Of a DNA stretch of 64,000 bases, positions 8,931 to 17,648 are shown piece after piece. The stretch spans positions 1 through 64,000 of the forward strand of contig DATNBR010000090.1 of NCBI GenBank assembly GCA_035571875.1, in the 5' to 3' direction. Each line of letters begins with the position of its first letter. The first letter of the stretch is position 1. The notes under the pieces were generated by a model, which worked only from the letters and a program-made list of their open reading frames with translations, ran no database searches and was not told where the DNA came from. This DNA comes from Parafrigoribacterium_A sp035571875. Its GTDB lineage: Bacteria > Actinomycetota > Actinomycetes > Actinomycetales > Microbacteriaceae. The position numbers were made by a program, and so were the translations under genes.

Positions 8931-10676
8931 ATGAGTACTGCAACAACAACCCGCCCCACAGTAGGCGGAACCAGCTCCGGTCAGGATTTCGGAGCCTCCA
9001 AGGTCGGTCGCAAGGGCAACGTCCTGGTCAGTTGGATCACCTCCACCGACCACAAGACGATCGGGTACCTGTACCTGATCACGTCGTTCGTCTACTTCAT
9101 GCTCGGCGGCGTCATGGCGCTCGTCATGCGTGCGCAGCTGTTCGAGCCCGGTCTGCACCTGCTGCAGACGAAAGAGCAGTACAACCAGCTCTTCACGATG
9201 CACGGCACGATCATGCTGCTCATGTTCGCCACCCCGCTGTTCGCGGGCTTCGTGAACGTGATCATGCCGCTTCAGATCGGCGCACCAGACGTGGCCTTCC
9301 CGCGACTGAACGCCTTCGCCTACTGGCTGTACAGCTTTGGTAGCCTCATCGCCGTCGGCGGATTCCTCACCCCGCAGGGTGCCGCGTCCTTCGGATGGTT
9401 CGCCTACGTCCCGCTGTCGACAACAACCTTCACACCATCTCTAGGCGGAAACCTCTGGGTCTTCGGCCTGGGTATGAGCGGTTTCGGCACCATCCTCGGC
9501 GCGGTCAACTTCATCACCACGATCATCACCATGCGCGCTCCCGGCATGACGATGTTCCGGATGCCGATCTTCACGTGGAACGCGATGGTCACGTCGATCC
9601 TCGTCCTGATGGCCTTCCCGGTGCTCGCCGCCGCCATGCTCGCCCTCGGGTCCGACAGGGTATTCGGTTCCCAGCTCTATAACGTGCAAGCCGGTGGTGC
9701 GATCCTCTGGCAACACCTCTTCTGGTTCTTCGGGCATCCAGAGGTCTACATCATTGCTCTGCCATTCTTCGGCATAGTCTCAGAGGTGTTCCCTGTCTTC
9801 AGCAGGAAGCCGATCTTCGGATACAAGACGCTCGTCTACGCCACGATCAGTATCGCCGCCCTGTCGGTGACCGTCTGGGCGCACCACATGTATGTCACCG
9901 GTGCCGTGCTGCTGCCGTTCTTCTCGCTCATGACGATGCTCATCGCCGTGCCCACCGGTCTCAAGATCTTCAACTGGCTGGGAACGATGTGGCGAGGGTC
10001 AGTGACCTTCGAGGCCGCAATGCTGTGGGCAATCGGGTTCCTCGTGACCTTCACGTTCGGTGGTCTCACCGGCGTGATCCTCGCGTCGCCGCCGCTCGAC
10101 TTCCACGTGTCTGACACCTACTTCGTCGTCGCCCACTTCCACTACGTGGTCTTCGGAACCGTCGTCTTCGCAATGTTCAGCGGCTTCTACTTCTGGTGGC
10201 CGAAGTGGACGGGCAAGATGCTCAACGAGCGTCTAGGCAAGATTCACTTCTGGCTCCTGTTCATCGGGTTCCACACGACGTTCCTCGTGCAGCACTGGCT
10301 GGGCGTCATCGGCTTCCCGCGTCGCTACGCGACGTACCAGCCCGAAGACAACTACACCTGGCTCAACCAGGTGTCCACGGTTGGCGCGATGATCCTCGGG
10401 ATCTCGATGATCCCGTTCCTGTACAACGTCTACATCACCGCTCGCAAGGCGCCGCGCGTCACGGTCAATGACCCTTGGGGCTACGGCCGTTCGCTCGAGT
10501 GGGCGACTTCATGCCCGCCGCCTCGCCACAACTTCACCTCGATTCCGCGCATCCGCTCCGAGTCGCCCGCATTCGACCTGAACCACCCGGAGGCCGGCGT
10601 GCCGCTCGGAGTCGGGCCGATCAAGGATGCGCCCGACGCCGACGTGTATGACCGTAACGACGGAAAGGTCAAGTAG
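8931..10676 (+). CDS. ctaD: Cytochrome c oxidase subunit I
   Basis: 581 aa, twelve-helix heme-copper oxidase core. Key motifs are visible: the low-spin heme ligand region TMHGTIM, WFFGHPEVYI (CuB His and the cross-linked Tyr), VWAHHMYVTG (the CuB His pair), and VVAHFHYVVFG (heme a3/a ligands). It reduces O2 to water and pumps protons. It starts 6 bp after ctaC and is followed by ctaF 4 bp downstream, so the three are one transcript. The C-terminal tail (about 60 aa after the last helix) is the usual actinobacterial extension. Confidence 0.98.
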   Translation: MSTATTTRPTVGGTSSGQDFGASKVGRKGNVLVSWITSTDHKTIGYLYLITSFVYFMLGGVMALVMRAQLFEPGLHLLQTKEQYNQLFTMHGTIMLLMFATPLFAGFVNVIMPLQIGAPDVAFPRLNAFAYWLYSFGSLIAVGGFLTPQGAASFGWFAYVPLSTTTFTPSLGGNLWVFGLGMSGFGTILGAVNFITTIITMRAPGMTMFRMPIFTWNAMVTSILVLMAFPVLAAAMLALGSDRVFGSQLYNVQAGGAILWQHLFWFFGHPEVYIIALPFFGIVSEVFPVFSRKPIFGYKTLVYATISIAALSVTVWAHHMYVTGAVLLPFFSLMTMLIAVPTGLKIFNWLGTMWRGSVTFEAAMLWAIGFLVTFTFGGLTGVILASPPLDFHVSDTYFVVAHFHYVVFGTVVFAMFSGFYFWWPKWTGKMLNERLGKIHFWLLFIGFHTTFLVQHWLGVIGFPRRYATYQPEDNYTWLNQVSTVGAMILGISMIPFLYNVYITARKAPRVTVNDPWGYGRSLEWATSCPPPRHNFTSIPRIRSESPAFDLNHPEAGVPLGVGPIKDAPDADVYDRNDGKVK

Positions 10677-10680
10677 CACA

Positions 10681-11106
10681 ATGACAATCAATGTCAGGGT
10701 TTTCTGGGTGCTGTGTGCGTTCTTCGCGGCGGCCACCGTCGAGTACACCGTGTGGGGCCTGCTAGACCCCTTCCACCAGCGCGTGGAGTGGGTCGGCACG
10801 ATCGCGCTCGGACTCTGCTCTGCACTGTTCGCGCTCATCGCGTTCTACCTGACACGCCTTCGGAACACGCTCGAAGGTCAGGTCCTTCCTGAGGATGCCG
10901 TCGACGCCAATGTCGACGACGGCGACCCCGAGCAGGGATTCTTCAGCCCGTGGAGCTGGTGGCCGGTGAGCCTGGCATTCGGGGCCGGTCTCGTGTTCCT
11001 CGGTATCGCCGCGGGATTCTGGATCGCCTTCATCGGTGCCGTCCTGACCGTCATCGCACTCGTCGGATGGATCTATGAGTACTACCGCGGAAACTTCGCG
11101 CACTGA
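10681..11106 (+). CDS. ctaF: Cytochrome c oxidase subunit IV (actinobacterial)
   Basis: 141 aa. Small actinobacterial oxidase subunit with four hydrophobic helices: FWVLCAFFAAATVEYTVWGLL, an IALGLCSALFALIAFYL segment, WPVSLAFGAGLVFLGIAAGFW and FIGAVLTVIALVGWIYEYYRG. The WSWWPVSLAFG segment is typical of the family. I chose the start at 10681, 4 bp after the ctaD stop; the longer open frame reads back into ctaD. Its 3' end overlaps the next gene by 32 bp. Confidence 0.95.
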   Translation: MTINVRVFWVLCAFFAAATVEYTVWGLLDPFHQRVEWVGTIALGLCSALFALIAFYLTRLRNTLEGQVLPEDAVDANVDDGDPEQGFFSPWSWWPVSLAFGAGLVFLGIAAGFWIAFIGAVLTVIALVGWIYEYYRGNFAH

Positions 11107-11536
11107 CAGAACGATCATCCGTCTCGCGTCGTCAGCCGACGCGGACGCGATCTTTGGGCTGCTCGAGCAGTTGCCGTCCAGCTACAATCCGCCGAGGGCT
11201 TCGTTCGACGAGGCCTTCGGCGATGTCGTACGCGACCAGGACGACCGCTTTCTCTACGTTGCGGAGTCGGGTGCCGTTGTCGTCGGCTACGCGCTGACCA
11301 CGGTCGTGAGGCCGCTCTACACCGACGGCCTCTCCGCTGAGCTCCAGGAGCTCGTGGTCGATGTCGAGGCTCGCAGTCGCGGCATCGGCAGCCAACTGGT
11401 CACAGCTGTCGAGGCGGAGTGCCGTCGCAGGGGAGCGCGTCAGCTCACCGTGGCCAGCAGCCGTGGTGCGGCGTTCTACGAGCGGCTCGACTACCGCTCC
11501 ACCGCTGACTTCCTGAAGAAGGTTCTGAGCGACTGA
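11075..11536 (+). CDS. GNAT family N-acetyltransferase
   Basis: 153 aa with the GNAT fold. The acetyl-CoA loop is seen as ELVVDVEARSRGIGSQLV (the R-x-x-G-I-G signature) and the protein ends with a typical AAFYERLDYRST motif. It overlaps the 3' end of ctaF by 32 bp, so it is co-transcribed and probably translationally coupled to the oxidase operon. The acyl acceptor is unknown. The link to respiration is positional only. Confidence 0.88.
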   Translation: MSTTAETSRTDRTIIRLASSADADAIFGLLEQLPSSYNPPRASFDEAFGDVVRDQDDRFLYVAESGAVVVGYALTTVVRPLYTDGLSAELQELVVDVEARSRGIGSQLVTAVEAECRRRGARQLTVASSRGAAFYERLDYRSTADFLKKVLSD

Positions 11537-11643
11537 CGAGCGGTGCGTGCGCTCCTTCTGCGCGCGAATACGGCAGTTGCGGTAGTGCTCCGGGCTTGAG
11601 CTTCGATGAGCACCATGACGACGAAGAACACCGTGACAACGAA

Positions 11644-11685
11644 GAAGAGGTGGGCCCGATCGCTTCCGATCGGGCCCACCTCTTC
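11644..11685. terminator. Bidirectional terminator between the two respiratory operons
   Basis: A perfect 19-bp inverted repeat (11644-11662 with 11667-11685) around a 4-base loop CTTC. It lies between the convergent ctaCDF-GNAT and ctaE-qcrCAB operons, 108 bp after the GNAT stop and 16 bp after the qcrB stop. The T-richness is modest on both sides, but the stem is unusually long. Confidence 0.9.
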
Positions 11686-11700
11686 GTTCTGTTGGTGAGG

Positions 11701-13299
11701 TTAGTGGTGCTCGCCTGACTCCAGTTCCCGACGGGTAGCGGGGGCGATGCGGTCCTCGAAGAACCAGCGTGAGAGGCCGGCACGCAGGCGCTGACCGAGG
11801 GTGATGCGCCCACGCGCATCCGGGCGGATCATCAGCGGCTTGTAGTCGAGGAAGCTCACGAGCTTCCAGCGCTCGTACTCGCTGAGCTGCTCGTGCACCT
11901 CGATGTATTCGCCACCGGGCAGTCGAACGATGCGACCGGACTCGAAGCCGTGAAGCGCGATCTCCCGGTCCTTCTTCTGCAGACCGAGCGCGATGCGCTT
12001 GGTCAGGTGATAGGCGACGAACGGTCCCACGAACAGCAGCGCCTGCAGCGTGTGGGTGACGCCCTCGATCGTGAGCTTGAAGTGGGTGGCGATCAGGTCG
12101 GACCCTGCCGCCGCCCAGAGCACACAGTAGAAGGTGACGCCCGCAGCTCCGATCGCCGTGCGAACCGGCGCGTTACGCGGACGCTCGGCGATGTGGTGCT
12201 CGCGCTTGTCGCCGGTGATCCACGCTTCGATGAAGGGGTAGATCGCCACCGTGACGATGAACAGGCCGAGAACCAGCACAGGAATGATGATGTTGAACGA
12301 CCAGGTGTGATCCAGCCAGACGAACTCCAAGCCCGGCGGAACCAGGCGCAGAGCACCGTCCGCGAATCCGATGTACCAGTCGGGTTGCGTTCCGGCGGAG
12401 ACGGGCGACGGGTCGTACGGCCCGTAGTTCCAGATCGGGTTGATCGTGAAGAACGAGGCGATCAGCACGATCACGCCGAAGATCACGAAGAAGAAGCCTC
12501 CGGCCTTGGCGGCGAAGACCGGCAGGATCGGTACACCGACGACGTTGTCGTTGGTGCGGCCGGGCCCGGCGAACTGGGTGTGCTTGTTGATGACCATCAG
12601 CAGCAGGTGCAGTCCGAGCGCCGCCACGAGGATCGCCGGAAGCAGCAGGATGTGGAGGCTGAACAATCGGCCGACGATGTCTGTGCCCGGGAACTCGCCA
12701 CCGAAGAGCAGGTACGAGATCCAGGTACCCACCACCGGCAGACCCTTGACCATGCCGTCGATGATGCGCAGGCCGTTGCCCGAGAGCAGGTCATCCGGCA
12801 GCGAGTAGCCCGTGAAGCCCTCTGCGAGCGCCAGGATGAAGAGCACGAAGCCGATGACCCAGTTGATCTCGCGCGGCTTGCGGAACGCACCGGTGAAGAA
12901 CACCCGAACCATGTGCAGGCCGATCGCGGCGATGAAGAGCAGCGCCGCCCAGTGGTGGATCTGGCGGAAGAGCAGCCCGCCGCGGATGTCGAATGACAGG
13001 TTGAGCGACGAGGCGTAGGCCGCAGACATGTCCATGCCCTTGAGCGGCACATACGAGCCGTGGTAGACGACCTCGGTCATCGCGGGCTGGAAGAAGAACG
13101 TCAGGAAGGTGCCCGACAGCAGGATGACGACAAAGCTGTAGAGCGCGACCTCACCGAGCATGAACGACCAGTGGTCGGGGAAGATCTTGCGCCCGAGTTC
13201 CTTGACGATTCCGGAGATGCTCGTGCGCTCGTCGATGTAGTTCGCTGCGGCCGTCGTGAAACGGGAGCCTTGAGTGGGTGGCGAGGTGACGGTGCTCAT
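11701..13299 (-). CDS. qcrB: Cytochrome bc1 complex cytochrome b subunit
   Basis: 532 aa from an ATG at 13299 that overlaps the qcrA stop by 4 bp (ATGA). Cytochrome b of the menaquinol:cytochrome c oxidoreductase carries hemes bL and bH. His ligands lie in helices B and D: the QIHHWAALLFIAAIGLHMVR segment, and LFSLHILLLPAILVAALGLHLLL. The Qo-site loop and helices C-D (GFTGYSLPDDLLSGNG) are typical. The long C-terminal extension is actinobacterial. Last gene of ctaE-qcrC-qcrA-qcrB. Confidence 0.97.
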   Translation of the reverse strand: MSTVTSPPTQGSRFTTAAANYIDERTSISGIVKELGRKIFPDHWSFMLGEVALYSFVVILLSGTFLTFFFQPAMTEVVYHGSYVPLKGMDMSAAYASSLNLSFDIRGGLLFRQIHHWAALLFIAAIGLHMVRVFFTGAFRKPREINWVIGFVLFILALAEGFTGYSLPDDLLSGNGLRIIDGMVKGLPVVGTWISYLLFGGEFPGTDIVGRLFSLHILLLPAILVAALGLHLLLMVINKHTQFAGPGRTNDNVVGVPILPVFAAKAGGFFFVIFGVIVLIASFFTINPIWNYGPYDPSPVSAGTQPDWYIGFADGALRLVPPGLEFVWLDHTWSFNIIIPVLVLGLFIVTVAIYPFIEAWITGDKREHHIAERPRNAPVRTAIGAAGVTFYCVLWAAAGSDLIATHFKLTIEGVTHTLQALLFVGPFVAYHLTKRIALGLQKKDREIALHGFESGRIVRLPGGEYIEVHEQLSEYERWKLVSFLDYKPLMIRPDARGRITLGQRLRAGLSRWFFEDRIAPATRRELESGEHH

Positions 13300-14366
13300 G
13301 AACGCTCCCAGAAGCTCGGTCCGACTGGCTCGTGGAAGCCACTCTGTGCGATGAGGTATCCCTCGGAGTCCACCGCAATGGGCAGCTGGGGGAGAGGCCG
13401 CTTGGCCGGTCCGAAGATGACCTCGCAGTGGTTGGTGACGTCGAAGGTCGACTGGTGGCACGGGCACAGCAGGTGGTGCGTCTGCTGTTCGTAGAGTGCC
13501 ACCGGGCATCCGACGTGAGTACAGATCTTGGAGTAGGCGACGATGCCGTCGTATGACCAGCCCTTGCGGGACGGCATCTCGTGCAGGTCTTCGGGCCTCA
13601 GACGCATCAGCAGAACGGCTGCCTTCGCCTTCTCCTCGAGCTTGTCCTCGACGTCATTGAGTCCCTCGGGGATGACGTGGAAGACCGAGCCGAGGGTGAC
13701 CTCGGAGGCCTTGATCGGCGTGCCGGACGGATCCTGCGTGAGCCTGGTACCGGTCTTCCACATGGTCTCGTCAAGCAGTTTGACCGGATCTTCGGCGGGG
13801 CCGAGGTCGCGGAAGAGCACGACCGCGGGCAGTGGGGTGGCCACCAGCGCACCGATGAGGGTGTTGCGGATGAGCGTGCGTCGTCCGAATCCGGACTCCT
13901 CGTTGGCCTGTTTGAAGATCTCCACGGCGCGCTCACGAGTGGGCTCCGAGCCGCGGGTGAGATGACGGGACTCCGTGAGGTCGTGCCCGCTCATGAGGTT
14001 CTTCGCCCAGTAGATGGCGCCGACTCCGATGCCCAGCATGCCGAGCGTGATGCCGATGCCGAGGAACATGGTGTTGAGCCGGACCGACTCCGTGTTGCCC
14101 GGGATGATCGGGAACGCGATGTACGCAACGATGGCGAAGATGCTGCCCACGATCGAGACCGCGAACAGCGTGTAGACGCGACGCTCGGCCTGCTTCTCTT
14201 TGGCGGGATCGAGATCGGTCACCCGCGGGCGCTCCGGCGGTAGGCCGGGGTTTGTGAAGCCGTCAGCCGTGACGACCGCGGTCCCTGGCGAAGCCAGTGG
14301 CGGCTCGCTCTTCTCGATGGCCGAGCCAACAGCGGCGTTCGTGCCACCGTCGTCGTCGTGTGCCAT
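13296..14366 (-). CDS. qcrA: Cytochrome bc1 complex Rieske iron-sulfur subunit
   Basis: 356 aa from ATG 14366, with GAAGGG six bases upstream; an ATG six bases earlier is too close to that site. The actinobacterial type has three N-terminal membrane helices (about 65-88, 98-120 and 168-185) before the Rieske domain. 2Fe-2S ligands are in CTHVGC (Cys282, His284) and CPCH (Cys301, His304), with Cys287 and Cys303 forming the usual disulfide. Transfers electrons from menaquinol to QcrC. Sits between qcrC (53-bp gap) and qcrB (4-bp overlap). Confidence 0.97.
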   Translation of the reverse strand: MAHDDDGGTNAAVGSAIEKSEPPLASPGTAVVTADGFTNPGLPPERPRVTDLDPAKEKQAERRVYTLFAVSIVGSIFAIVAYIAFPIIPGNTESVRLNTMFLGIGITLGMLGIGVGAIYWAKNLMSGHDLTESRHLTRGSEPTRERAVEIFKQANEESGFGRRTLIRNTLIGALVATPLPAVVLFRDLGPAEDPVKLLDETMWKTGTRLTQDPSGTPIKASEVTLGSVFHVIPEGLNDVEDKLEEKAKAAVLLMRLRPEDLHEMPSRKGWSYDGIVAYSKICTHVGCPVALYEQQTHHLLCPCHQSTFDVTNHCEVIFGPAKRPLPQLPIAVDSEGYLIAQSGFHEPVGPSFWERS

Positions 14367-14419
14367 TCTCATCCCTTCGTTTGGTGCAGGTAATTGCGTG
14401 TAGCGCTGCGGGCAGCGGG

Positions 14420-15229
14420 CTAGTTCGCCTTGGCAGCGATCCAGATCGTCACACCGACGACAGCACCGAGGCCGAAGATCCAGATGAAGAGGCCCTCAGA
14501 GACGGGGCCGAGGCTGCCGAGATCGAATCCGCCCGGGGACGGGTGCTGATCGAGGTACTTCAGGTAGGTGATGATGTCGGCCTTCTGCTTCGGCGTCAGG
14601 TTGGCGTCGTTGAACACGGGCATGTTCTGCGGCCCCGTCACCATCGCCTCGTAGACGTGCTCCGCGCTGACGCCGGCGAGCGCCGGAGCGAACTTGCCTT
14701 CGGTCAACGCGCCACCGGCACCGGCCACGTTGTGGCACATGGCGCAGTTGATGCGGAAGAGCTGCGCGCCCGTGGCGGCATTGCCATCACCCTGCAGGTA
14801 CTTGGAGTCCGGGATGCCGGGGCCCGGTGCGAGAGACGCGACGTAGGCGGCGAGATCGGCGATCTGCTCCTCGGTGAACTGCGGTGGCTTCTGCTCGGCC
14901 TGCGGTCCCTGCTGGGCGAGCGGCATGCGCCCGGTGCCGACCTGGAAGCTGACGGACGCCGCGCCGACGCCGTAGAGGCTCGGGCCGTCCTTGGTGCCCT
15001 GGGCGTTCATCCCGTGGCAGGTCGCACAGTTCGCGGCGAAGAGCTTCTGCCCCTCCTGCACCGAGGACTGTGAGGCCGCGGTGGGCGTCTGGGCGGAGGC
15101 CGCGGTGGTGAACAGCGCGTAGGCGCCACCGGTGGCGACGAGCCCGATCATCATCAGGGCAACAGTGGCAAGAGGGTGCCGTCGGTTGGCCGGTCGACCC
15201 TTGCGAGCCTTGAGTGCTGAATTCGCCAT
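14420..15229 (-). CDS. qcrC: Cytochrome bc1 complex diheme cytochrome c subunit
   Basis: 269 aa. Actinobacterial cytochrome cc that passes electrons directly to the aa3 oxidase within a supercomplex, replacing soluble cytochrome c. An N-terminal membrane anchor (about 19-41) is followed by two c-type heme sites, Cys68-x-x-Cys71-His72 and Cys162-x-x-Cys165-His166, and a C-terminal helix (LFIWIFGLGAVVGVTIWIAA). The start at 15229 has AGGAAAG eight bases upstream; the frame is open much further upstream over ctaE, which is a shadow. Confidence 0.97.
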   Translation of the reverse strand: MANSALKARKGRPANRRHPLATVALMMIGLVATGGAYALFTTAASAQTPTAASQSSVQEGQKLFAANCATCHGMNAQGTKDGPSLYGVGAASVSFQVGTGRMPLAQQGPQAEQKPPQFTEEQIADLAAYVASLAPGPGIPDSKYLQGDGNAATGAQLFRINCAMCHNVAGAGGALTEGKFAPALAGVSAEHVYEAMVTGPQNMPVFNDANLTPKQKADIITYLKYLDQHPSPGGFDLGSLGPVSEGLFIWIFGLGAVVGVTIWIAAKAN

Positions 15230-15264
15230 GCGCGTGACTTTCCTGATTCCCATCGGTGGAGTGA

Positions 15265-15927
15265 CTATTTCAGAACGTAGATGACGAGGAACAGCCCGAT
15301 CCAGACGACATCGACGAAGTGCCAGTAGTAGGAGACCACGATTGCGCTCGTCGCCTCCCTGTGGCCGAAGTTCTTCACGCTGTACGCGCGCCCGATGATC
15401 AACAGGAAGGCGATGAGCCCGCAGGTGACGTGGATCGCGTGGAAGCCGGTCGTGAGGTAGAAAGCGGAGCCGTACGAGTCTGAGGAGAGCGTCACATGTT
15501 CGGAGACGAGAGTGGCGTACTCGAAGATCTGGCCCGTGACGAACACGGCGCCGAGAGCGTAGGACACGAAGAACCAGCGCGTCAGGCCCCATTCGCTGAA
15601 CTTCCACCCGGTGGAGCGCGGCTGCAGTCGCTCTGCCGCGAATACTCCGAACTGGCAGGTCACCGATGACAGCACCAGGATGAGCGTGTTGACGAGCGCG
15701 TACGGCACGTTGAGGTGTTCGGTCTGCGCCGCCCACAGCTGCGGCGACGTGGATCGCAGGGTGAAGTAGATCGCGAACAGGCCCGCGAAGAACATCACCT
15801 CGCTACCGAGCCACACGATCGTGCCCACGGCTACCGGGTTCGGTCTGTTGACGGCGGGAGCCCCGACTGAAGGAGAAAGAGAGGTGCTGGTCACGCTTCC
15901 CATTATGGTCGATATCGGGGACGACAT
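15265..15927 (-). CDS. ctaE: Cytochrome c oxidase subunit III
   Basis: 220 aa. Five-helix subunit III (actinobacterial short form); TIVWLGSEVMFFAGLFAIYF, SVTCQFGVFAAERLQ, TGFHAIHVTCGLIAFL and SYYWHFVDVVWIGLF are characteristic. Leads the operon ctaE-qcrC-qcrA-qcrB, diverging from trpD. The start is uncertain: ATG 15927, ATG 15903 and GTG 15894 are all possible and none has a strong ribosome-binding site. The conserved part begins only near residue 28, so the choice does not affect function. Confidence 0.96.
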   Translation of the reverse strand: MSSPISTIMGSVTSTSLSPSVGAPAVNRPNPVAVGTIVWLGSEVMFFAGLFAIYFTLRSTSPQLWAAQTEHLNVPYALVNTLILVLSSVTCQFGVFAAERLQPRSTGWKFSEWGLTRWFFVSYALGAVFVTGQIFEYATLVSEHVTLSSDSYGSAFYLTTGFHAIHVTCGLIAFLLIIGRAYSVKNFGHREATSAIVVSYYWHFVDVVWIGLFLVIYVLK

Positions 15928-16000
15928 TTCTCATTGGTTCGGCCTGTCTGGCGGTTCGCCACACTGAGCCGGCGTCTGCGGAGTCGATAGGATCGCAGCT

Positions 16001-17059
16001 ATGCCCTCGGAATTCACCTGGCCTGCCCTGCTCAGTTCTCTCCTCAGGGGAGAGGACCTCAGCATCAGTGAGGCCTCGTGGGCTATGCGCAGCGTCATGC
16101 TCGGCGAAGCCAGTCAGGCGCAATTGGCGGGATTCCTGGTCGCCCTGAGCGCGAAGGGCGAGACTGTCGATGAGATCGTCGGGTTCCGCGACGCCGTGCT
16201 CGAGCACGCGCTTCCGCTCGCGGTGGATCCGATGGCCCTCGACATCGTCGGCACCGGCGGCGATCGATTCGGCACCGTGAACGTGTCGACCATGGCCTCG
16301 ATCGTGGTTGCCGCATCCGGGGTTCCCGTCGTGAAGCACGGCAATCGTGCGGCGAGTTCCAAGTCCGGCGCGTCTGATGTGCTCGCGGCCCTCGGGGTCA
16401 ACCTCGAGCTGCCTCCCGAGCGCGTGGCCGCAGTGCTCGGTGAGGTGGGCATCACCTTCGCCTTCGCTGCGCTGTTCCACCCGGGGTTCAGGCACGCGGG
16501 TCCGACGCGCGGCGAGCTCGGCATCCCCACCGTGTTCAACTTCCTGGGTCCGCTGGTCAACCCGGCGAGGCCCGAGGCGAGCGCCGTCGGTGTGAGCAGT
16601 CTCGACAAGGTGCCCCTCATCGTCGGTGTCTTCCAGACCAGGGGAGCGACCGCCCTTGTCTTCCGTGGTGACGACGGCCTCGACGAACTCACGACGACGG
16701 GTCACAGTCACATCTGGGAGGTCTCACGCGGTGCGGTCACAGAGCACGACCTCGACCCGCTCGACCTCGGCATCAAGAGGGTTGACGTCTCGGCCCTGCT
16801 CGGCGGGGACCCCGCTCATAATGCCTCCATCGTGCGCTCCACGCTCGCGGGGGAGCAGGGGGCCGTGCGTGACATCGTGCTGCTCAACGCGGCCGCCGGC
16901 CTCGTCGCCTACGACCTGGCGCTGAACCCCAGCCATGTGCAGGAGGGCATCGTCGAGCGGTTCGCGAGCGCGATGGCCACGGCAGCGCAGGCGATCGACT
17001 CCGGTGCGGCCGCAGCGAAGCTCGACGCCTGGATCACCGCGACCCGCAGCGGGCTGTAG
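16001..17059 (+). CDS. trpD: Anthranilate phosphoribosyltransferase
   Basis: 352 aa, normal length. Joins anthranilate to PRPP in tryptophan synthesis. Diagnostic sequences are the PRPP-binding glycine loop DIVGTGGDRFGTVNVST (about 83-99), KHGNRAASSKSGASDVLAALG, and the metal-site region RGDDGLDE. AGGAT lies upstream of the ATG. Transcribed divergently from ctaE with a 73-bp intergenic region. No other trp gene is present here, so it is an orphan of the pathway at this locus, common in actinobacteria. Confidence 0.97.
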   Translation: MPSEFTWPALLSSLLRGEDLSISEASWAMRSVMLGEASQAQLAGFLVALSAKGETVDEIVGFRDAVLEHALPLAVDPMALDIVGTGGDRFGTVNVSTMASIVVAASGVPVVKHGNRAASSKSGASDVLAALGVNLELPPERVAAVLGEVGITFAFAALFHPGFRHAGPTRGELGIPTVFNFLGPLVNPARPEASAVGVSSLDKVPLIVGVFQTRGATALVFRGDDGLDELTTTGHSHIWEVSRGAVTEHDLDPLDLGIKRVDVSALLGGDPAHNASIVRSTLAGEQGAVRDIVLLNAAAGLVAYDLALNPSHVQEGIVERFASAMATAAQAIDSGAAAAKLDAWITATRSGL

Positions 17060-17112
17060 GCAGGGCGGTTGTGGGGCTATCGCTGGGCATCTCTCACTTG
17101 TAGCCTGAGCGG

Positions 17113-17259
17113 ATGAGCACCTTCTTCTTTCTTCCCATCCTCATCTATCTCGTCGCGGCGGTGATCGCCCTGTGGATACTGTGGGCGATCATCCGGTCTG
17201 CGGTGCGCAAGGCGCTGCGTGACCATCAGGAGTGGCTCGAGGCGCGCGGAATGCGCTGA
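17113..17259 (+). CDS. 48-aa single-span membrane protein
   Basis: A short frame (ATG 17113, TGA 17257-17259) encoding one hydrophobic helix (about residues 4-27) followed by a charged, basic helix-like tail ending in EWLEARGMR. The arrangement of an outside N-terminus, one span and a basic amphipathic cytoplasmic tail is typical of small membrane proteins. It lies 53 bp after trpD on the same strand and just before a convergent gene. GAGCGG lies immediately upstream of the ATG, too close for a strong ribosome-binding site. I do not recognise a family; the function is unknown. Confidence 0.6.
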   Translation: MSTFFFLPILIYLVAAVIALWILWAIIRSAVRKALRDHQEWLEARGMR

Positions 17260-17270
17260 CCCGAGTGGGC

Positions 17271-17648
17271 CTAGGCCGCGCCGACATAGAGCCAGCGTCC
17301 CTCTTCCTTCACAAAGCGGCTGAGCTCGTGCTGCGTGCCGCCGCCGTCGGGGGAGCGGTAGTGGGCACGGAACTCCACAGTGCCCAGGGAATCGAGCATT
17401 CCCCCGCCTGATGTCGCGAGGATGTCGAGTCGGTACCAGCGCAACGAAGAATCGAGTGTCAATTCCGCTGGCCTCGATTCCGGATGCCAGCTGGCGAGCA
17501 GGTAGGCAACGTCGCCCACCACGAAGGCCGAGTACCGCGACCGCATCAACCGTTCCGCGGTTGCCGCACGAGTCTCGCCCCGATGGAGGGAACCGCAGCA
17601 CTCGACGTAGGGAAGGCCGCTCAGGCACGGGCAGCTCGACGGGCTAAT
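17271..17648 (-). CDS. UPF0225/YchJ family SEC-C protein, probable AUU start
   Basis: 125 aa if it starts at ATT 17648. The N-terminus reads CPCLSG then YVECC, a SEC-C-type zinc motif. It continues ERLMRSRYSAFVVGDVAYLL, YRLDI and VEFRAHYRSPDG, all typical of the UPF0225 family. No ATG, GTG or TTG precedes the zinc motif in frame after the upstream TAA. The only candidate is ATT, which has AAGG seven bases upstream and overlaps the TAG stop of the preceding gene (ATTAG). A later TTG/ATG at 17549/17546 would remove the zinc motif. Function is unknown; SEC-C motifs bind zinc. Confidence 0.75.
   Translation of the reverse strand: MSPSSCPCLSGLPYVECCGSLHRGETRAATAERLMRSRYSAFVVGDVAYLLASWHPESRPAELTLDSSLRWYRLDILATSGGGMLDSLGTVEFRAHYRSPDGGGTQHELSRFVKEEGRWLYVGAA

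Noticed and set aside
11893..12996. Plus-strand open frame of 367 aa inside qcrB
   Set aside because: Antisense shadow of a conserved cytochrome b gene, rich in Arg, Asp, Glu and His without any motif.
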